Shown here one piece after another: positions 1 to 5,434 of a stretch of 7,133 nt of DNA. Under the pieces are notes generated by a model. The model worked only from the letters and a program-made list of their open reading frames with translations. It was not told the origin of the DNA and searched no databases. The translations under genes were made by a program, and so were the position numbers. Source of the stretch: Draconibacterium sp. (lineage in GTDB: Bacteria; Bacteroidota; Bacteroidia; Bacteroidales; Prolixibacteraceae); assembly GCA_027011835.1 (NCBI GenBank), contig JALUZN010000336.1:1-7133 (forward strand), read 5' to 3'. Numbering within the stretch: position 1 is the stretch's first letter; every line of letters starts with the position of its first letter.

Positions 1-1371
1 GAATAATTTTGCTAAATATGGTTCGTATAACACTTTCTGTTTCCCCGCCCAACCGTAGCTAAACCGTAGTGCATATTCTGGAGATGGACAATTATAATAC
101 CCCGGAACTAAAATTTTTATCGCATTTTTTTCTACCCCTTTTAAATAATAGAACGCGGGTAGTCTTTTCTCTTGTTCGCGAGCTAAGTGCCCAGAGAGCT
201 GTCTTATTATCGGAACCTGAGTTGTAGCAAAGGCAATAATAAACAGGTAAATGGCCAGATATCCAACTTTCGTGTTTTTAATTTGTATGTGCCAATGGCT
301 TGTAAACTCATAAATTAAAATAATAATTAAGGGTGCTAAAAACAACGCAGCTACAAAATATCTTTGCTCGAAATGCTTGCACACAATAAATATTTGAACA
401 AAAATTGCACTAATTAGTGCAATTGATATACGAACTTTAATGCCCTGTTTTTTGCTTTTATTAAGAAACAAGTTTACAACTAATGCCAAACCAAGGAGAA
501 GAAAAATGATAAAATAGATTTCGTTGGCATTCCACAGTTTAACAAAATTTGGAATGAATGTTTTAATATCTAAAATTGTTTTTTCGCCCGTTCCATACTG
601 ACCACTATTTAAAAACAACGCCTTAACCCAGTGCCAAAATGTGTTGAGTTGAAGAGTAACCGGCAATGCAAAGACTAGAAAAAGGAGAAATGAAAACAGC
701 GAATACGATAGCCGTTTTTTCCAGTTACTAATAGCAATAAACGGGATTATTAAGATTGGTAAAAAGGTTAATTTTAAAGCTAATCCGAAAGCCGAAATTG
801 ATGCAAATATTACATTACTTTTCCACGAGTTGGGATCTGTTTCCGACTTTATAATCTTTAACAGGAACAGACTAAGCAGAATTACCGGTATCGGCATAAA
901 ATTCTCGGGCGTAACCCGACCAATATTCCCATAAATAATACTTGTAAAGAATGGTGTTATTTGAATTAATATGCTAAATGTTAAACTCTTTGTAATCTGA
1001 AGTGCTTTACGACCGGCAAAATATAAGAACGCGCTAACAAAAGCTGTCATAAACAAATTCGTTACCGCTAAATACATATCCGAATTTGCTAATGCATCTT
1101 CAATGAATGGAATATTTCCCTCTCGGAACAGGTATATTATTCTGAAAGATAATGCGATGAAGTATTGTAACGGAGTTCCTGGATTATCGATATGTCCGAG
1201 TTCTAGATGACCGTTCGCAACACTTAATCCGCTAATAAAATAGATATATTCAGGATCGATTGAACGGAGGGAATAAATACCAGTCATTTGCAAAATATAG
1301 ATACCAATAACTAAGTATAAAGATGGTATCAAAATAACGAGCAAACTTTTATAACTGTTTTTTTTCATCAT
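1..1371 (-). CDS. GT-C-type multi-spanning membrane glycosyltransferase, C-terminus cut by window edge
   Basis: I translated the minus strand by hand from 1371 to base 1: 457 codons with no stop, so the N-terminus is present and the C-terminus lies outside the window. The protein starts MMKKNSYKSLLVILIP and is very hydrophobic. Likely membrane spans lie near residues 8-30, 101-120, 158-175, 187-214, 221-237, 284-302, 318-331, 339-356 and 370-390. The first outer loop carries D39-P40-E41 (SIDPEYIYF), where GT-C enzymes keep a catalytic acidic motif, followed by a GHIDNPGTP segment at 59-67. Other conserved-looking loops are TPENF (154-158), KHFEQRYFV (332-340) and SPEYALRF (430-437). By family precedent it would move a sugar from a polyprenyl-phosphate donor to an acceptor on the outer face of the inner membrane; donor and acceptor cannot be read from the sequence. 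The start is ATG ATG in tandem (1371 or 1368). It lies 17 bases after the stop of the GT2 gene, so the two are probably cotranscribed. The GT-C class is likely; the exact family is uncertain. Confidence 0.8.
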   Translation of the reverse strand, partial: MMKKNSYKSLLVILIPSLYLVIGIYILQMTGIYSLRSIDPEYIYFISGLSVANGHLELGHIDNPGTPLQYFIALSFRIIYLFREGNIPFIEDALANSDMYLAVTNLFMTAFVSAFLYFAGRKALQITKSLTFSILIQITPFFTSIIYGNIGRVTPENFMPIPVILLSLFLLKIIKSETDPNSWKSNVIFASISAFGLALKLTFLPILIIPFIAISNWKKRLSYSLFSFLLFLVFALPVTLQLNTFWHWVKALFLNSGQYGTGEKTILDIKTFIPNFVKLWNANEIYFIIFLLLGLALVVNLFLNKSKKQGIKVRISIALISAIFVQIFIVCKHFEQRYFVAALFLAPLIIILIYEFTSHWHIQIKNTKVGYLAIYLFIIAFATTQVPIIRQLSGHLAREQEKRLPAFYYLKGVEKNAIKILVPGYYNCPSPEYALRFSYGWAGKQKVLYEPYLAKLF

Positions 1372-1388
1372 AGTGATTTCTACTAATC

Positions 1389-2129
1389 TTAGCCAAAGAT
1401 TTTATTTTTTGCTAATCCCCATTTTTGCAGTCTGAACTGTATCGCAGTTTTTAAAACTCCAATTCCATAAACACTACTACTCTTTAGGCTGATGCTCGAT
1501 GCGTCGTCGAAATATTTTGTGGGGCAGGTAATTTCGGCAATTTCGTAACCTGCGTACCATATTTGAGCCAGCATTTGGTTATCGAAAACAAAATTATCGG
1601 AGTTCTCGTTGTAATTTATTTTTTCTAAAACTTCGCGTGTAAATGCCCGGTAACCGGTGTGGTACTCCGAAAGTTTTGCCCCCATAAGAATGTTTTGAAT
1701 AAAAGTAAGCCCGCGGTTGGCAATATATTTAATTAGTGGCATTCCACCTTTTAACGCCCCTTTCCCCAAAATACGCGAGCCGAGAACAACATGGTACAAT
1801 TCGCTGCCCAGCAGGTTTGCCATTGCCGGAATCAATTTCGGGGTGTACTGATAATCGGGGTGAAGCATAATAACAATATCGCCACCAATTTGCAGTGCTT
1901 TGTTATAACACGACTTTTGGTTGCCTCCATAGCCTTTGTTTTGCTCGTGAACAACAATGTGTTTAATCCCGAGTTTCTTCCCCACTTCAACGGTGTTGTC
2001 TTTGCTTAAATCGTCAACCAAAATCACATCGTCAACTATATCAAAATCAATTTCGTTATAGGTAATCTCCAACGTTTTTGCAGCGTTATAAGCCGGCAAA
2101 ACAACCACTACTTTTTTGTTGTTAATCAT
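1389..2129 (-). CDS. GT2 family glycosyltransferase, polyprenyl-phosphate sugar synthase (DPM1/DPG) type
   Basis: The protein has 246 residues and one GT-A fold domain, with no transmembrane segments at the C-terminus, so it is probably cytoplasmic or peripheral at the membrane. The nucleotide-binding start VVVVLPAYN (7-15) and ILVDD (36-40) are typical of GT2. HEQNKGYGGNQKS (61-73) matches the N-x-G-x-G-x-N region of this subfamily. The metal-binding DxD position reads MLHPDYQY (88-95), with D92 as the retained acid, a variant seen in bacterial members. GSR (117-119) and SEYHTGYRAF (154-163) complete the set. The family usually transfers glucose or mannose from a nucleotide sugar to a polyprenyl phosphate. 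The GT-C gene directly downstream is a logical user of that product, though this link is inferred from order only. The start at 2129 follows an AT-rich leader with no Shine-Dalgarno sequence, which is normal in Bacteroidota. The gene is divergent from the kinase gene at 2461. Confidence 0.88.
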   Translation of the reverse strand: MINNKKVVVVLPAYNAAKTLEITYNEIDFDIVDDVILVDDLSKDNTVEVGKKLGIKHIVVHEQNKGYGGNQKSCYNKALQIGGDIVIMLHPDYQYTPKLIPAMANLLGSELYHVVLGSRILGKGALKGGMPLIKYIANRGLTFIQNILMGAKLSEYHTGYRAFTREVLEKINYNENSDNFVFDNQMLAQIWYAGYEIAEITCPTKYFDDASSISLKSSSVYGIGVLKTAIQFRLQKWGLAKNKIFG

Positions 2130-2148
2130 TAATCTTTTTTTAGTGCGA

Positions 2149-2156
2149 CAAAAATA
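2149..2156 (-). promoter_or_regulatory. Possible -7 element of the GT2/GT-C operon promoter
   Basis: On the minus strand this reads TATTTTTG, an exact match to the Bacteroidota -7 consensus TAnnTTTG. It lies 19 bases before the GT2 start codon, which would leave a short leader of about a dozen bases. No clear TTTG at the -33 position is visible, so the call rests on one short element in AT-rich sequence. Confidence 0.3.
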
Positions 2157-2414
2157 GTAATAAATTGAGAAGGTTTTGTATTTGAAAGTTTATTCTACCA
2201 AAAATAAGTGATTCCTGACAAGAAAAATGCCAATGCAGTGATACAAAGAAGTAGTAAATACGATTCTGAAAAGGCAGAATTAGTTCTTAAATCTTTTTGG
2301 TAAAACTATTTTCGATATATTTACTTTTTTGAAAAGTGAAGCAGAAGATATGAAACGAGCTTGATAAAAGATTTCACACACAGGAGCATGATTAAGTTAA
2401 AGTACTAATTTTTT

Positions 2415-2447
2415 TGTCTTGTGTCTTGGCTCTTGTATCTTGATTCT
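2415..2447 (+). repeat. Degenerate heptamer tandem repeat (NNTCTTG, four copies plus a partial one)
   Basis: Consecutive 7-mers read TGTCTTG, TGTCTTG, GCTCTTG and TATCTTG, followed by the partial ATTCT. The repeat ends 13 bases before the ATG of the kinase gene, so it fills the space where a core promoter is expected. A TTTG at 2413-2416 is separated by exactly 19 bases from TATCTTGA at 2436-2443, which resembles but does not match the TTTG / TAnnTTTG promoter pair. Whether the repeat is regulatory, or a dispersed simple-sequence element, cannot be told from one locus. Confidence 0.7.
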
Positions 2448-2460
2448 AAATTTATAACAG

Positions 2461-4125
2461 ATGAAACAGATTGAAATATATTGTAAGAATACAGATTCAA
2501 CACATTATTATCCGATGGGAACATCGCTGTTGGAGATAAGTAACGATTTAAATATTCAGTTAAAAAACAGGGTTTGTGGAGCTGTTGCAAATAACAAAGT
2601 TCGCGAGCTTTCGTTTTGTGTTGTAAAAGCAAAACGCATCGAGTTTTTCGACATTTCGCACCCCGACGGCGTTCGGTTGTATGTGCGTAGTTTAATTTTT
2701 ATATTGAATGCAGCGGTTACCAAAGTTTTGCCCGATGTTGCTTTGCAGGTGCAGAACGGAATATCGAATGGTATTTTCTGCGAGCTAAATGGGTTGGAGA
2801 GAGAAATTTCGGAAGAGGATATAAGTGCACTTGTTAACGAGATGAAAGCAATTATTGCGCAGGATATTCCTTTCATTAAAAAAGATATAAAAACCGATGA
2901 GGCAATTAAATTGTTGGAGAAGCAGCGTCTGTTCGATAAAACAGAACTATTTAAACAGCAGGGGCACCTCTATTCTCACCTCTATTTTTTAAACGAACTG
3001 GGTAACTATTTTTATGGCCATCTACTTCCGTCAACCGGTTATGTTGAGAATTTCGGACTGGTAAAATATTTTAACGGACTACTGTTGCAAATTCCAAAGC
3101 GAAAAAATATTAATAAACTCAGAAAAGTTGTTGAGCATAAAAAGCTGTTCGATATTTATCAGGAGCATAAAAAATGGGCTGAGATTTTAAATATCTCGAC
3201 AATTGGCAACCTTAATAGTTACACACTCGACAAGAAGTGTGGGCACGTAATAAAAATCTCGGAGGCTCTTCACGAAAAGAGGATAGCCGAAATTGCCAAC
3301 CAGATTTCGATGCGCGATGGCGATGTAAAAGTGGTTTTAATTGCCGGTCCGTCGGCATCGGGGAAAACAACTTTTAGCAAACGGCTGGGAGTACAACTTG
3401 CGGTAAACGGTTTGCGCCCGTATCAAATTTCGCTCGATAACTATTTTGTAGACCGCGAAAAAACTCCGCGCGACGAGTTTGGTGAATACGACTTTGAGGT
3501 ACTCGAAGCCATTGATGTTGACTTTTTTAACCAGCAACTAATTGATTTAATGGACGGAAAAGAGGTACGTTTGCCAAAGTTCGATTTCCATAGAGGGAAA
3601 CGGTTGATGAACGGCGATTCTCTAAAACTTCTGCCCGGCGACATTTTAGTTGTTGAAGGAATTCATGGAATGAACCCGAATTTACTTACAAAAGTTCATA
3701 CCGAAAATACGTTTAAAATTTTCATCTCGGCACTTACACAAATCTCTTTCGATGAGCATACGCACATTTCGGCTGCCGATAACCGGCTAATCCGCCGGAT
3801 GACCCGTGACAGTAAATACCGTGGTTATCCGGCAACGGAAACAATAAAACGGTGGCCATCGGTACGAAGAGGAGAGGAGAAGAATATTTTCCCGTTCCAG
3901 GAAAATGCCGACGTAATGTTTAATTCGGCAACTTTGTACGAACTCGCTGTGCTAAAAAAATATGCCGAACCAATTCTGAAACAGGTTCCCGAAAATCGGG
4001 TCGAGTATTCTGAAGCAACCCGGTTACTGAAATTCCTCTCATACTTTAAACCCATCGACGATGAGGAGATTCCGCCCACGTCGTTGTTGCGGGAGTTTCT
4101 GGGGGGCAGTAGTTTTGCGTACTAA
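2461..4125 (+). CDS. TGS/ThrRS-like N-terminal region fused to a uridine-kinase-like P-loop kinase (nucleoside kinase family)
   Basis: The protein has 554 residues. Residues 1 to about 65 look like a TGS domain (MKQIEIYCKNTDSTHYYPMG, then a hydrophobic GAVANNKV strand). Residues from about 66 to 250 resemble the second N-terminal domain of threonyl-tRNA synthetase, including GHLYSHLYFL with H169 and H173 as an HxxxH pair; C260 and H262 may add metal ligands (inference). The kinase domain runs from about 280 to 505. It has the Walker A motif GPSASGKT at 296-303 and SLDNYFVD at 324-331 with D326 as the likely catalytic or Mg ligand. VVEGIHG follows at 397-403 with E399. An arginine-rich lid RLIRRMTRDSKYRGY spans 442-456, and ADVMFNS lies at 483-489. 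These match the uridine kinase/phosphoribulokinase group. Family members of this length are annotated as nucleoside kinases; the real substrate is not known from sequence, and it should not be called a standard Udk. The ATG at 2461 is the first sensible start. It stands alone and faces the next gene tail to tail, 44 bases away. Confidence 0.85.
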   Translation: MKQIEIYCKNTDSTHYYPMGTSLLEISNDLNIQLKNRVCGAVANNKVRELSFCVVKAKRIEFFDISHPDGVRLYVRSLIFILNAAVTKVLPDVALQVQNGISNGIFCELNGLEREISEEDISALVNEMKAIIAQDIPFIKKDIKTDEAIKLLEKQRLFDKTELFKQQGHLYSHLYFLNELGNYFYGHLLPSTGYVENFGLVKYFNGLLLQIPKRKNINKLRKVVEHKKLFDIYQEHKKWAEILNISTIGNLNSYTLDKKCGHVIKISEALHEKRIAEIANQISMRDGDVKVVLIAGPSASGKTTFSKRLGVQLAVNGLRPYQISLDNYFVDREKTPRDEFGEYDFEVLEAIDVDFFNQQLIDLMDGKEVRLPKFDFHRGKRLMNGDSLKLLPGDILVVEGIHGMNPNLLTKVHTENTFKIFISALTQISFDEHTHISAADNRLIRRMTRDSKYRGYPATETIKRWPSVRRGEEKNIFPFQENADVMFNSATLYELAVLKKYAEPILKQVPENRVEYSEATRLLKFLSYFKPIDDEEIPPTSLLREFLGGSSFAY

Positions 4126-4130
4126 TTTTA

Positions 4131-4176
4131 TTCGTTGCAGTAAGCGCAGAAACGAAATACTTTACTGTTTTATTTC
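4131..4176 (+). terminator. Weak possible terminator in the convergent gap
   Basis: Two alternative short stems lie just after the kinase stop. One is TTCGTT (4131-4136) with AACGAA (4151-4156). The other is CAGTAA (4138-4143) with TTACTG (4162-4167), followed by the T-rich run TTTTATTTCTT. The loops are long and the stems weak, so termination here is possible rather than clear. On the minus strand no U-run follows the stems. Confidence 0.25.
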
Positions 4177-5003
4177 TTATAAAGAGGTGTCCTTTTGGCA
4201 AGGAAATTTAGTGTTATTTGGTATGCATCTTGTGTTTGCCAGAATGAAGAATGCTCTTTTGTGAAAATGTTATCTCCTTTGTCGTTAAAAACATTCATAG
4301 TAATATTGGTCGAGTAGTTTTGCGTTGACGAACTCATAGAAGAGTGGTTGCTACTGCTTTTTGTGTTCCATACATCGCCAACTGCTTTGTTTTTCGACGC
4401 ACCATCACTTTTATGTGTAGAGTAGGTATTGTTGTAACTCGTAACATTTGTTCTTTCAATAGAAACCAACCCCTGCACAACGTATTCTACACCCAGAATA
4501 TTACAAATTTCACCCATTGTATATCCTTCAATATTATTGTTGTTAATGCCGGCCTTTGCCAGTAGTGCATTGGTTGTATACGGGTCTTGATAAGTTAACG
4601 ATACCGCATATCTTTTAAAAATTGTGTAGGTTTCCTGTTGTATCTTTTTTGTCATTGTGGGATTACTTGTCTCCTGGTCTTTAATATATCCGAAAGGTAA
4701 AATCGCCACTTTATTATGATGATTTCCAAGATTTGGGTTTGCCGGGCTTCCTTCCTTTTTATTGAAAAACTCAATTCGCCCCGATGCAAAAGTTATCTTC
4801 TCAATATCGGCTTTGTCAACTGTGTATTCAATACTTTCACCCTTATATACAAACTGAAGGTCGGTTTTATTCATCTTAATAACTTTCCCTTCCATCTCGT
4901 CTCCATTGGTTTTTAAAATAACATCGTTTTGTGCACTCACGATTAACGTAGAAAAAATACTAATAACCAATAGCATTAAAATTTGAAACGATTTTTTAGT
5001 CAT
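4170..5003 (-). CDS. Secreted protein with N-terminal beta domain and CsgG/LpoB-like domain
   Basis: The protein has 277 residues. Residues 1-24 form a signal peptide with a basic start (MTKKS), a hydrophobic core and the cleavage-like motif VSA before Q25. There is no lipobox cysteine, so it is probably periplasmic or outer-membrane-associated without a lipid anchor. Residues about 26-82 (VILKTNGDEMEGKVIK to KITFASGRIEFF) form a small beta-rich module often found at the N-terminus of secreted Bacteroidota proteins. From 98 on, KVAILPFGYI followed by YTMGEICNILGVEYVVQGLVS (161-181) recalls the fold of CsgG, LpoB and TolB N-terminal domains: a first strand ending in LPF, then a helix and 'GVEYVVQG'. 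Residues about 188-231 are unusually rich in Ser, Asn and Thr and look like a flexible insertion before the last strand. The function is unknown; the CsgG-like label is a fold guess, and pore formation should not be assumed. The next minus-strand stop upstream is 431 bases away, so it probably has its own promoter. Confidence 0.72.
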   Translation of the reverse strand: MTKKSFQILMLLVISIFSTLIVSAQNDVILKTNGDEMEGKVIKMNKTDLQFVYKGESIEYTVDKADIEKITFASGRIEFFNKKEGSPANPNLGNHHNKVAILPFGYIKDQETSNPTMTKKIQQETYTIFKRYAVSLTYQDPYTTNALLAKAGINNNNIEGYTMGEICNILGVEYVVQGLVSIERTNVTSYNNTYSTHKSDGASKNKAVGDVWNTKSSSNHSSMSSSTQNYSTNITMNVFNDKGDNIFTKEHSSFWQTQDAYQITLNFLAKRTPLYKK

Positions 5004-5035
5004 AATTTTCTTTTTTAGATTTTACTTGTCCATAT

Positions 5036-5059
5036 AACAATTCTTAGCATAGAATTGTT
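5036..5059. promoter_or_regulatory. Perfect inverted repeat upstream of the CsgG-like gene
   Basis: AACAATTCT (5036-5044) and AGAATTGTT (5051-5059) are perfect reverse complements around the 6-base spacer TAGCAT. The site ends 32 bases before the start codon at 5003. The size and symmetry suit either an operator for a dimeric regulator or a hairpin in the 5' leader. No promoter consensus was found beside it on the minus strand, so which of the two applies is open. Confidence 0.45.
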
Positions 5060-5147
5060 CTTCTATTTTATGGCGAGATAGATACTTTTTATGACTTAAC
5101 TGATTTAGATTGAATTGGTCTAAGGGTTTGTAATGGTTTCAACTTTG

Positions 5148-5155
5148 TATTATTG
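5148..5155 (+). promoter_or_regulatory. Candidate plus-strand promoter for the intergenic RNA
   Basis: TTTG at 5127-5130 and TATTATTG at 5148-5155 are spaced by 17 bases. The second differs from the TAnnTTTG consensus at one position. Initiation would fall near 5160. A weaker alternative pairs TTTG at 5168-5171 with TAAATTGT at 5189-5196 and would start near 5203, just before the first helix. Both are tentative because the sequence is AT-rich. Confidence 0.25.
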
Positions 5156-5208
5156 AAAATAAAACTTTTTGTGAACAAAAAATGATTTTAAATTGTTGTT
5201 GATTTTGA

Positions 5209-5417
5209 TTGTAACAATAAAAATATTTGCAGAATATTTACCGTTTTTCGAAACGGTTGGTTGGATAGGTTGTTTCTTCAATAATTAAACCGGCATTTGT
5301 TTGTTCAACCAAATAATTAAATGTTTTGCAAAGTCTTTACAACCACTACATATTGCCGGAAGGTTTAAGGTTAGTTGATTTTTGGTTTTCCCCGGAGCAG
5401 AGGCTCCGGGGTTTTTT
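5209..5417 (+). ncRNA. Candidate structured small RNA with three-way junction, ending in an intrinsic terminator
   Basis: No start-to-stop frame of note exists here, yet the plus strand folds into nested helices. An outer stem TTGTAA (5209-5214) pairs with TTACAA (5337-5342). P1 is 14 bp, 5226-5239 with 5319-5332, including G5232-U5326 and U5235-G5323. Next to it is hairpin P2, ACCGTTT (5240-5246) with AAACGGT (5251-5257) around a TTCG loop. P3 is TGGTTG (5258-5263) with CAACCA (5306-5311), so P1, P2 and P3 make a three-way junction. The P3 loop can pair with the 3' tail (5285-5294 with 5355-5368). The transcript would end at the terminator at 5390-5417. The two wobble pairs would be A-C mismatches in minus-strand RNA, which argues for plus-strand transcription. 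The 5' end is unknown, about 5160 to 5205. I found none of the signature sequences I know for RNase P RNA, tmRNA or SRP RNA; a divergent 6S RNA is not excluded. Expression is not shown. Confidence 0.5.
5390..5417 (+). terminator. Strong intrinsic terminator, plus strand only
   Basis: CCCCGGAGC (5390-5398) pairs perfectly with GCTCCGGGG (5403-5411) around the loop AGAG, and TTTTTT follows at 5412-5417. The stem is far more GC-rich than its surroundings. On the minus strand the hairpin is followed by AAAACC and has no U-tract, so it does not look like the terminator of the fucosidase gene that ends 18 bases away at 5435. Confidence 0.85.
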
Positions 5418-5434
5418 ATGCTAAAAAAATAACT

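Larger units (their letters stand above)
2130..2460. other. Divergent intergenic region between the GT2 operon and the nucleoside kinase gene
   Basis: These 331 bases separate two divergent genes. I see a possible GT2 promoter element at 2149-2156. There are two small hairpins, at 2263-2280 (ATTCTG / CAGAAT, 6-base loop) and 2323-2337 (ACTTTT / AAAAGT, 3-base loop). A tandem heptamer run sits at 2415-2447. A 31-codon GTG-started frame at 2208-2303 (plus) is the only short ORF that looks at all protein-like, and I do not call it a gene. No mobile element ends or RNA gene were recognised. Confidence 0.6.

Noticed and set aside
1791..2009. Plus-strand 72-codon frame inside the GT2 gene
   Set aside because: It is opposite the conserved GT2 motifs and has no independent start signal or family resemblance.
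2208..2303. Short plus-strand frame of 31 codons starting GTG, ending KSFW and TAA
   Set aside because: The composition is hydrophilic and protein-like, but it follows an in-frame stop directly, has no visible signals and matches no family I recognise. It could be a gene remnant or chance.
2307..2331. T-rich stretch as a promoter for the kinase gene
   Set aside because: TATTTTCG and TACTTTTTTG resemble the -7 element, but neither fits TAnnTTTG with a spaced TTTG upstream, and both are far from the start codon.
4061..4264. Plus-strand frame spanning the convergent gap
   Set aside because: It overlaps the 3' ends of both well-supported genes in other frames, is Arg/Cys-rich and low in protein-like character: a shadow.
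5390..5417. Hairpin read as the terminator of the fucosidase gene
   Set aside because: In that direction the stem is followed by AAAACC with no U-run, so intrinsic termination on the minus strand is not supported.
5150..5417. RNase P RNA, tmRNA or SRP RNA as the identity of the intergenic RNA
   Set aside because: I did not find the conserved RNase P core, a tRNA-like end with CCA, or the SRP domain IV loop. A short CCGGAAGG at 5356-5363 recalls SRP but lacks its hairpin context. 6S RNA was left open because I cannot test it by eye.
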